Below, piece after piece: positions 52,901 through 62,010 of a DNA stretch of 64,000 nucleotides. Made by a program: the position numbers and the translations under genes. A model generated the notes under the pieces. That model saw nothing but the letters and a program-made list of their open reading frames with translations, was not told where the DNA came from and did no database searches. The stretch comes from Phytoseiulus persimilis (lineage: Eukaryota; Arthropoda; Arachnida; Mesostigmata; Phytoseiidae): assembly GCA_037576195.1 (NCBI GenBank), contig CM075102.1:23990745-24054744 (forward strand), read 5' to 3'. Within the stretch, counting starts at the first letter, position 1. Each line of letters opens with the position of its first letter.

Positions 52901-55275
52901 GGATTGGTTTGTTCGGGCCTGTTGGCAGGTCCGGATTGAAGTCGACCGATTTTTGAGCCAGCAGAGGGCTCCGCTGTAGGGGTTGGGCAGTATTTGCTCG
53001 AGTGGGGTAGCGTGGGGTGGGGAGAAGAAAGATGGAGAGAAGCGGCGGGTGCGTGGAAGGAGTGCCAGAAGGAAAAGACCCGAAGAGTGCATTGAGGAGG
53101 GGAAGCGGCAAAACGCTGGAAAGGAAGAAGCACATCCCGCGGGCAAAACCCTTATGACTCGCTGTAGCTTCCGGCCTTGGAAATTGTTTCATTTCCGAAC
53201 GCCGTCCGCTTTTGGCCCTCTTGTTCCGTAGTAACTACTGTTCCTCAACCACGAACAGCCGCCGCCGCCGCGCTGGTTCCAAGCTGTACGGTGAGGCGAA
53301 GGGCAGGGCGGAGGGAACACAGCTTCGACCGTTCCTATTGCGCTGCCGCCGCCACCTTCGACCCACGGTTGGAACTCCGTTGTTCGACGATTCTCACTCG
53401 GTAATCTTCGCTGTATCTCTGTGCTTCCCGCCCGGCCCTCCATCTGCTCCTCGTTCTCCGAAGGCCGCCGTGGGCGAATCGCTTCCTCAGTTGATCGGCC
53501 GCCGTCGGATACGGCGTTCCCTCTCCCCTCCGCCTTCTTCTGTTCGACCGGGGCTGGGGCAGCCAAACTCACGACTCGCGCTATTCCTTCCCGGACGAAA
53601 TACCGTCCAACTGGTGCATGATACGCCTCGTGTCGGTGGTTTGTTGACAGCCAAGGTGACCGTTGCCGGGTCATGGCCAGAGGGATAACTCGTCTCGAGC
53701 TTCAGAATACGTCCGTGTACGAAGATATGTTTACACGGGGCATTACAGATGTCGACGGGGAACAGGAGGAGACAAGACGTTGCGGACGAGCGCGGAATAA
53801 AGTACACCAACGATGCGAACCCCGGGGCAACTCGGTCGACCAGCATCGAGCTCGTACGAATCGGACTGCATGAAAGAAAACGTCGTGTTTGCTGAACTAG
53901 TTGATTGCCGACCGAGGGCTCGATGCTGGCTGGTTGTGCGATATTGCGTCGGCGTTAATCTTTTCAGCCGAAGGGTTGCCGCAGACCTCAACCAGAAGCT
54001 CCGGGAAGATGCACGCCAAATTACCGGAATGGCCGACCAGCACCTATGAGCGGATCATGGTGCGAGCGGCTCGCACTGAACACAAACATACATCATGATT
54101 ATGATGTTGTCCTTGTCTTTGCTGACGATATGACTTTCATCTTTCCGCCGTCTGGCAACGGGTCGCTCGCTCGAGATCCTGTCTGTCAGTGGGCTGCTCG
54201 CGTGGTCATTGGGTGGCTCGGCCGACACGGGGCTGGTGTCCAACGGACGGAGCTCCGGACGAATCCACCGGCAGCCATGCGGGAACTGTTGGCAATGCAG
54301 GCTTCTCCCACATTACCATCAGAATGAGGAAAGCAACCCACCAACGAACGAACGAACTGCAAACACTCAGTTCCTACATCAACCAGAAGCCAGGGTTCAG
54401 GGTTCGCTGCTCGACCGCTTCGAGGGCGTGTGCGATGCTCCCTCGTCGGGACCCTCGTCGGGACCCTCGTCCACTCGATGCCCCTTCTTCTCTCATAACA
54501 ACGCCTCGATCCCCCGCCACAATTCCCATCAACCAGGGGCCGGATATTCCCTGTTGAATCGACAGAAGCCCAGAGCGGTCTCCGATTGTCGCCGGCCAAG
54601 AGGCCCAGCTAGTCATCCTGCGAGCAAGCAAGTGAACCAGCCAACCGGCCGCCCTGATATGGAAATGAGTGTCGATGATTTATTGTTGTCGGCGTTCGTG
54701 GAGGCGGCGCACGGAATCGTCTGCAGCCGACAGAAAAGCAACGGAGAAGCCGTTCGACCAACACGGTTGGAACCGCGTCAACAAAAGATCGCACGATCGT
54801 TCAGTTTGGCTGCTCCTCGTGACGAATGCCAGTCTCCCTGTCTACGTCGACGAGCTCGTTTCACAGAGCACGTGCCCACATTCACGCTACTGTCGATTTG
54901 TTACCAACGGAACCGTTGTTCTTGATTTCACTCCTCCGTTACGATTCAGGGGAATTCACTGTTTCCCGCGGGAAAGGAACTCATCTCCCTCGGAGCTCAG
55001 TCCGGACGAGAGCGTTCCCCTCGAACCCGCTTTTCCGGCAAGAGCCGGTCTCCGAGCAGCTCAGAAGAAAGCGGCTACCGAGCGGACTGGACTGGGTAAC
55101 GGTCGCGAGCACTACTTCTTCATGTCGACCCTGAATAACGTTCGGGGATTGTTTCTTCCGGACATACTGCTCAGATTCCGGTTATGATTTGGGTCTTTGG
55201 TTGGGAAGTACGGCGCGAGAACATTGATGTGAGGAATTCGATTTCGAGCTAAAGTTCCGCTTGTGTCATTTCCAG

Positions 55276-55608
55276 GTGCCTACGTCTGCAGCGCCCAGCA
55301 GCTCTCAGCAGTGGGGGAGTTGGGCATGCAGAGGCCGCCCTACTTCATCAGCGAACCACCTGCGTTGTTCGAGTACACCGCGGACAAAGGAGCTGAAATT
55401 CACTGTATAGCGGATGGGATCCCGAAACCCGAGATCGTCTGGAAGCGGCTGGACGACACCGAGGTGGAGTCGAGCGATTCGGGCGTCCTCTTGCTGCATC
55501 CGATTTCAGCTGCCATGTACAACCAGACTGTATATAGCGGATACTACCGATGCGTCGCTCACAACTCTCTCGCCGTGATTGCGTCTCGTCTAGTCAAGGT
55601 GTTAGCAA
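55276..55608 (+). CDS. Dscam: Dscam-like exon: N-terminal linker and Ig domain 1
   Basis: Internal exon of a Down syndrome cell adhesion molecule homologue, a neuronal surface receptor that mediates homophilic recognition. The acceptor is a pyrimidine-rich CATTTCCAG ending at 55275; the donor GTGAGT starts at 55609. It encodes 111 residues, entering and leaving in phase 1. Residues 1-20 form a linker containing AYVCSAQQ. The Ig fold starts at PPYFISEPPALFEY (21-34). B-strand Cys is residue 44 (GAEIHC), core Trp is 56 (EIVWKR), and the F-strand YRC gives Cys 93. The G strand ends in RLVKVLA. NQT at 83-85 is a potential N-glycosylation site. The order and the EPP-F-E start fit Ig1 of Dscam rather than Ig7-derived short chelicerate Dscams. 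CSA before QQ could be the end of a signal peptide whose core sits in an unseen upstream exon. Start codon not found. Which Dscam paralogue this is cannot be told. Confidence 0.9.
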
Positions 55609-57035
55609 GTGAGTGTTTTTCTCATTCACGTAGTTAAATTGCGGCCATCCGTCGGTGGTCTTCCATCTCCACTGGCCTTGGCTACGTGCGTTCCTCCTTC
55701 TCCTTATTGTTCCTGTCCTCTCCTGAGTGTTACCCAAAGTCTTACTCAATAAGGCCATTGAACAACAGAGCAGGCAATGACGCGAGCCATCGAGACCGGA
55801 TCACTTGTTCAAAGGAGTTGCTTCATTTGCCCTTCTTCTGCTTTCCCAGTCGTCGTTGTCACCGACGGCGTCATCGCGGTCGTCGTCTTCTTCTTTGAGG
55901 ACGCGCGAAAGGGCTATCAGCTCAAATTGATCGGGAAAGAGACAATCTTCTCCGCGCACCCTTTATTCGATTGTCTCCCTCCGCCGCAACGTTCACATTA
56001 AGTACAGCCTGCTCCCGTAGCCGCTCGACGAGACATTCGATAACAGTTCTCCCGTTGCCGCGCAAACGGATTTCGTGAAATCAAATCGCTGGAACCCAGT
56101 CGATCGCTTCCTCCGATTCGTAACGGAACAAACCTCCTCCCGACTCTCAGCTGGATTCACGCGGAATCTCTCGACGAGAATGCGGCGAAACGGCCGACTC
56201 GTGCGAACAAACACCCCGTGTCTTGCTCACGCCTAATTGCTCGACGATAGATAATGAAGATCGATTATTATCGATACTCACACAGTGTTCCCAGTACAGC
56301 ATGAAGTCATCGTTAGACTTCGAGGGTTTTATTTTCAATAGGTTTCTGTCATCTCACCTCGATGGACAGGATCAGAGAGTGTCTTCGTCTCGATGAGTTC
56401 GATCATTAGCCGGGGCCAGAACCCGCAGGCCTGACCATAATGGCCCTGGAGATTGTTTGCTGAACAGTATTCCACCTTGCTTGGCAAGACAATGCCATGA
56501 CAAACGAACGGAGCGAGGCGGACCAGCATTCAGTCCCTCGCACACGGAAAAAATCTTCCCGCAGGGACCGTGGCTCCGGATATCGCGAGCTCTTCGAGTG
56601 CACCCCAAAACCAGCTGCTCTGACCGGGCATCTTATTCGGTGGTTCCTCTCCAGTTCATTGCGGGTGATTCGCTGCTGACATTTTCCGCTCAAGTCGTTC
56701 TCTTGACTCTTCTCCCAAAGATCGACGGGCTGAGACACAGGAGGGCTCAGCGCAAGATGGCGCTTGATGACTCCCCCCTCGACTGGTTTCCGGGTCTCGG
56801 AGCGAGCGGGACACCCGCCCTGGAAGTGGCCTCGTCCCGTCGTCTTAGTTCTTTGATTCTCTCTGGACAAATTCCACCAGGATTCATCCCAGAGCCTGTG
56901 TTCATGCCATAATCTCTGGGATTCCGTTGCGCACGTGTCTCATGGGCGGTGACGGAGCTCTCACTGAGAGTGCACCTTTAGGAGTAAATTATTCGATTGC
57001 ATTCTGTTTGATGACGCATCACTCGATTCTTTCAG
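55609..57035 (+). other. Dscam-like intron between Ig1 and Ig2 exons
   Basis: A 1427-bp phase-1 intron, GTGAGT to TTTCAG. I looked for further Ig half-domain exons here, using a Cys-Trp pair in frame with flanking splice sites, and found none. Open frames inside it (for example near 56457-56912) have no Ig pattern. Confidence 0.8.
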
Positions 57036-57188
57036 TTTTTGACACGGAGGAAACGTTCGTCGACGTGCAAGACGGCGTCGCGATCAGAGGAAATACCGCC
57101 ATTTTGAGGTGTGTCTACAGAGGAGAGAACGCCGAATTCACGTGGATACGCGACGACGGACTTCTCATCTCACCGCAACAACAACACA
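57036..57188 (+). CDS. Dscam: Dscam-like exon: first half of Ig domain 2
   Basis: Second visible exon of the Dscam-like gene. The acceptor CGATTCTTTCAG ends at 57035 and the donor GTGAGT starts at 57189. It adds 51 codons with phase 1 at both ends: the last base of the preceding exon (a) plus tt makes an Ile codon. The product reads FDTEETFVDVQDG, then IRGNTAILRC, then AEFTWIRDDGLLI. The RGN-x-A-x-x-x-C signature with Cys 26 and Trp 37 is typical of Ig2 in Dscam proteins. In position this exon matches insect Dscam1 exon 4, which there exists as a mutually exclusive array. Here only one copy is visible. It lies 1.4 kb after the Ig1 exon and 4.7 kb before the exon completing the domain. Confidence 0.9.
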
Positions 57189-58868
57189 GTGAGTTCCCGA
57201 ACCATGTCCGACAAGATGGCGAGGAATACGGAAAGTCTTGCGTAACGACAGTGACTGATATATCTCGTTGAGGAGGACCTTCCTGCAACCGTCGCATGGT
57301 TGTCAGAGGAGTTCTGCTGACCGAACGTCCGAGGGGGGCGCGTCTCGGCCGAGTCGAGGAGCGCTTTGTCGATTGTGTTCACGTTCTCCTGAGCACGCGG
57401 AAACGCTCCTAGTGCTTGCATGTGAGCATCTTATGCCACCAAGTCCCCCACTCTACCCCGATGCCCTCATCCCCTCATCAAAACAATACGTCATCGGATC
57501 CGAAGGTTGCGGCGGCGGCCGTGAGAGAGAAAAAGCAAGCCGAGTCCACGGCTCGGGCGTTGGTATTATGACAGGAACAAGACGGGTGGTAACACCTACC
57601 AACGACGTCGACAAGCGGCAACGAGCAGCCGGCCGTCGAAAGAGAGAGAGAGAGTGCAGACGACAAAATTACGTCTTGTAGTCGGCGACAAGTGTGACAC
57701 GATACAAATTCGACGGCCAGGAGAGAACAGGCTCGCGGGTAACTCAAACGACGGCGGGCTTCTCGGCGACTTCTGCAGGGATGTGAACTCTGCAGACGGT
57801 GACGCTGACTTTGCAAATACCCATGCTTCGGTGGTCGTCGTTGCAGTTGTCGCCGTTGACAAGCGAAAGGATAAAGCTTCATTACGACGTGGACGTGTTT
57901 CCGTTTTCATGGCGGCTCCGACGGAGGCAAAAGGCTGAGCGTGAGCTCCACTGACAACTTTCCCCCTGGCAGCCGTCCGCGGGGAGTGCGCTTTTTTCGG
58001 AACGTCTCCACTCAGGTTGGCAGGGGAGGCAACGGCCTATTGGTATCACACTCCGCGGCTCAGACAGCGGCTCCTGGACTCGAGATCAAGCACGAAGCTG
58101 CACTCGGAATGAGAGGAACGGGGACGCCCAACCAACCGACGACTTTGCCGCGGAACGGCCGAGACGCGGGGGCGATGGATTCCCGCGCGGAGCTCGTCGA
58201 TGGGCTTCTGACGGCAAGCGGTCGGTGGAATCGATGCCGAAGCCAAACGGTTGAAGCCAACGACAGTTCGGCCTCTTCAGATGACCTTGGTTGCAATTGT
58301 GCGCGCGTCAAAGCGATGTCAGCCAGGCGGCAGCGTTCGGAGCAGCTGCGAGTGTCATTTGATTCAAGCCATGACTTCGCGACACTCCCTCCTCTCTTTG
58401 AACTCCCTTTTGCCACCCGTCCGGACCGTTTTGTCAGGTCGCTCGTTTGCTGCTGCTGCTGCCCTATGTGTGATGAGTGTCAGTGAGCGCCGGCGGAATT
58501 TAACTGCCGCGAATCGCGTGGATGCCTGTTGGAGAACGGCGGACCCTGTTCCTGTCGGGTGGGCGATTTTCGCGGGAGAGGTGAAGTTTACTTTTATTCA
58601 AGGCTCCAGTTTACAAGCCGCTGGCACGAGGGGCCGGAGCAACGACCGCCCCTACATGCTGGAAGCACGAGTGCTTGTCATGCGTTGTTCGTTGCTTGTT
58701 TCGTTGGCTAGATCGCGTCGAGTGAGCCAGTTCTGCCCCCTCCCTTCTGCACTGCGTTGAAGCGTCTCCTGGCTGCTTTCCTTGCTCGAAACAAAGAGAG
58801 ACCCGGGACTTCAGGAACTGGCCGAGCTGGCTCTCTCTTCCAGCCAGGACAATGAGCGTGTATCTATC

Positions 58869-58894
58869 TCTCTCTCTCTCTTTCTCTCTCCCCC

Positions 58895-58927
<33 letters not shown>
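58869..58927. repeat. CT microsatellite in Dscam-like intron
   Basis: A (CT)n array with short TTT and CCCCCG interruptions, followed by a long pure CT run to 58927. Strongly pyrimidine on the + strand. Confidence 0.9.
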
Positions 58928-58932
<5 letters not shown>

Positions 58933-60308
58933 TCCTTCCCTTGTCATAGTTCGGCTTAGTTTTTATTATGATGATGGTTCAGGGGCGAACGAGACGTCGG
59001 GGGAAGTGAGGGACGCAGCTAAGAAACGAGGGGCACGACGGGGAGTAACGTCGACGGAATAGCGAGCCTTGAAAGAATGGACGCGGAGGCGGCAACGGCG
59101 ACTGGCACTCAGCAAGCGAGCCCCGCTCCACCCGCTCTTCCACTCGACGAGTCAACGACTCAAAGGAGGCTGCTCCTCTGATTCATTTTTAATTTGTTAA
59201 TTCCTTTCGCCCCGCGAAAGTTTTCCTCGCTGCATCAACAACAACAATGACTCCTGCAACAGTTACAATGGCGTCGACTGTCAGAGTCTTGGGAGCGTAG
59301 AGTTTCCAGGGTCATCCCACGCTCTACATGGCCTGCATCAACAGGGGTTTCATATCAGGTCGGATAAAGATCCCGCGGTCTGTGCCACCTTCGCTTGCGT
59401 GTTCCGCTCGCCGTCGCTCCCTTGTGCGGGAACTGCCGAGCTATTTTCAGAGCCAGCAGCGCTTTTCAAAATCCATCTCGAGTTGTTTTGAGGACTTCGT
59501 TCGATTGCTCCGTCTCGGAAAATGTTTAGGAATCAAAGCTCAATCGGGGAATCGCCGGGAGGGGGGACGCGCGGCCACCGAGCATCGATCGTATTTTTGT
59601 GTAGCAAGCTCCTCTCGAGCGTTTAATACAGTGCGGTGCTAGATACTCTGGCCGTTAGCAATCCCACGGCTGCTTGCATGTCGGTCTCGCCCCTCTCTCG
59701 AAACCCCTCCGGGATATTTTATGCAGAGATGGCCGCGGCGTCTCATGCTTAAGTCTCTCTCGTACAGGAACATCTGAATGAGCGTCACCGTCCCTTGTCT
59801 CGAACACAGATACTCTCAGCTACTCGAAGGGGGAAGGAACTAATCGGTCAAAACTATTGGCGATCGTAGTTGACCGTTAAGGTAGTTTTCGATAAGAGGC
59901 GCACTGTTGACGAAAACTGATCTTCGAGGGGAAGCGACTTATTGCCTCTAGCTGGACGAATATCTACCAGTTTTGGGGGCGCGAGATAAAGGTCGGGCAG
60001 AGAAAACGCGCCCTGCTCCTCGACGAACGCCACTGCCGACCGCAGCTTCGAAAATCACATCGCTCGAGAAAACAGAATGAAAAACTCTTCGTGAACAGTC
60101 GGATGCCTGCTGCGTTCCTCTCGGCAGGTTCTGAGAGCGGGATCGAGCAAAGTTTGTCATAGTGGAATCGAGCGTTGAATCGATCCAACCAGGTGAACAA
60201 CAAAAGCGATTGGGTCGAGGATTGATGACGTCGATGACCGTAATCACAGGATGCCGCTTGGAGTATCGAGCTGCCCTCGCTCGCGCTGCGGCACTCCCTC
60301 TCCGTTTC

Positions 60309-60375
60309 TAATTTTCGAATTCTCCCTAATTTTCTCTTGCTAATTCTCCTCTCGGTAATAGAACGTCGTAATTAT
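60309..60375. promoter_or_regulatory. Cluster of TAAT motifs in the Dscam-like intron
   Basis: TAATTTTC at 60309 and again at 60327, TAATTC at 60341, TAAT at 60356 and TAATTAT at 60369. Five TAAT cores in 67 bp of an otherwise GC-balanced intron suggest a homeodomain-type binding cluster. This is motif density alone; no conservation was checked. Confidence 0.25.
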
Positions 60376-60913
60376 CTATCTTCCAGGGCCGGCGAACGGG
60401 CTCCTCGTTCGAAATTGCCATCTCCCTCATTTCGGGGCCCCCGACGGGTTCTCCTCAACCCCTCGCTCATTCCGCGGTTCCTCCGCGCCGTGTTGTTTTA
60501 TTCATAACTTGAGAATTTCTTTCCATCTCTTCCTACCCCCCACATCTGCCCTTTTCGCTCGAACTCATCTCGCTCTCTCGCCGCCTGACTGGATGGCTTC
60601 TCGATGCGATGATTGGAGCACAGATCGTTGTAATTAATGCCCGCGATGAGATCAAAACTGTCGACTCGGCGAACGTGGTGGAGCCCGCAGAGGCACGGAG
60701 AGCCACGACGACGTCGATTTTGATCCGATCCAAATCACAAGTTTGCCCTCGATTGACCCGAAGAGAGAGCAACCGATTGAGGCAACGAACGGCGTCCCCA
60801 ACCTCAGGACGTGCTTATTAATCCTAGGGACAGCAGCTATCATTTGAAGCGGAAGATTCTTTTTCGTGATCATGATCGATGAAGGCACGGTCTCCGAGTC
60901 CATCTTCTGGAGC

Positions 60914-60929
60914 TTTTTTTTTTTTTTTT
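60914..60929. repeat. T mononucleotide tract (16 bases)
   Basis: An uninterrupted T run inside the 4.7-kb Dscam-like intron, about 930 bp before the Ig2 second-half exon. No target-site duplication or retroelement body is visible beside it. Confidence 0.9.
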
Positions 60930-61860
60930 CAAATCAGATCTAAACTATTGAATGCACGGATACATCAATCGTCAATCGAAGCTTTTTTCGACTAAGCGAA
61001 GCTTAGGTCCGAGAACTCCTCGGCTCGCCTCCGCATTCACTCGGAACATCCAATCTTCATGTATTGCTCCAACATACCTTGGAGCCCTCGAGTCCCCATT
61101 GCGGATCCTAGGCACGGAATTCAATTTCGCAGCAGTTTCACGTACGACGACGCGGAGAGGTTACGTTCAAAAACTCGTATGAGATCCTGTCAGTTCTGCG
61201 TAGCTGTTACACATAAGAACGTCCTCGTTTCGCCCACCAACAATAACTTATCGCTTCAATCAGGCTGCGATCGAAATGGCACGTGACGCACTCTGGGAAT
61301 GATTTCGGTGTCGCAAGACACCTTTCCCACACCGAGCGGTCAAGGTATCGCAACGGATCTGCTTTTCCGCAGCAGCTTTCTGCTTGTCTGCGGAACCGTG
61401 CGCCGAAGGAGGTCGCAAGGGGGCCCATGACCGCTCGAAAATACACGTCCACCCCATGGACTCCATGAAGAAGCTCATCACCGACCGTCTTCGGATTTCC
61501 CTCGGCCGGTAAATCCTGCTCGTTCAATGACGACAAGGGCCTGTAGTTTCGGGCATCGTTCATTAGCCAGCATCTATCACTCGACGAACATTCGGGTGGA
61601 CCGATGAAAATGTTGAGGAATAGTTCCCAATTTCCATGGGAACTGATAAGATCAGGAACCTAACAATCATCTAACCATCCACCCATTTTGACGAGAAATG
61701 TATCGTGGAACCGACGTTGTCCGGTTTACCAGGCTCTATTGATGAAATCTACTGGATATGAATATTTTTAAAACGGGGCTGGAGGAACCATGGGAACGAT
61801 CGGAGGGGAACCTGTCTCAACCCGAGTATCGCAGACTCAACCTTTCCGAATATTTTGCAG

Positions 61861-62010
61861 ATGATCGCTATCAGGTGCTGGCCTCGGGTGAGCTGCTGAT
61901 ACACAAAACAAATATGGCCGACAGGGATCGCACGTATAGGTGCAGGGTTCAGGACACTGTCACGAACCGGATACTCGTCAGCGCGAAACCGGCGACAGCC
62001 CATATTGTTG
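61861..62010 (+). CDS. Dscam: Dscam-like exon: second half of Ig domain 2
   Basis: Third visible exon. A strong acceptor (CTTTCCGAATATTTTGCAG) ends at 61860 and the donor GTGAGT starts at 62011. It encodes 50 residues. The first two bases (at) complete an Asn codon with the last base of the 57036-57188 exon. RYQVLASGELLI matches the Dscam Ig2 motif RY-x-VL-x-SGEL-x-I. TYRCRV supplies the F-strand cysteine (residue 28), which would pair with Cys 26 of the previous exon, 53 residues away. ATAHIVG ends the domain. The open frame extends upstream of 61861 to a stop at 61743, but that part lacks a good acceptor and breaks the Ig alignment, so I take it as intron. Exit phase is 1, so the Ig3 exon should start in the same phase beyond this point. 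Confidence 0.9.

Larger units (their letters stand above)
39452..55275. other. Non-coding stretch upstream of the Dscam-like exons
   Basis: No recognisable gene. It should contain or lie downstream of the missing first exon of the Dscam-like gene, but I could not place a start codon plus signal-peptide core followed by a phase-1 donor. Contents are tetranucleotide arrays (39857-39876, 44105-44120, 49941-49963, 50751-50770), a G tract at 47814-47828 and a 12-bp direct repeat near 54445-54475. Confidence 0.55.
57189..61860 (+). other. Dscam-like 4.7-kb intron splitting Ig2
   Basis: A 4672-bp phase-1 intron, GTGAGT to TTGCAG, that cuts Ig domain 2 between its C and F strands. It contains a CT microsatellite at 58869-58927, a T tract at 60914-60929 and clustered TAATT motifs near 59190-59202 and 60309-60375. 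An open frame at 57941-58486 (181 codons) has no Ig features and a Cys run from a TGC repeat; I regard it as chance. No alternative Ig2 exon copies were seen. Confidence 0.75.

Noticed and set aside
57941..58486. 181-codon frame in the Dscam-like intron as an alternative exon
   Set aside because: No Ig strand pattern. The Cys run comes from a TGC repeat and there are no matching phase-1 splice borders.
61758..61860. Upstream extension of the Ig2 second-half frame, starting MNIFKTGLEE
   Set aside because: It lacks a pyrimidine-rich acceptor and does not align with Ig2. The strong TTTTGCAG acceptor at 61860 gives exactly the required phase with the preceding exon.
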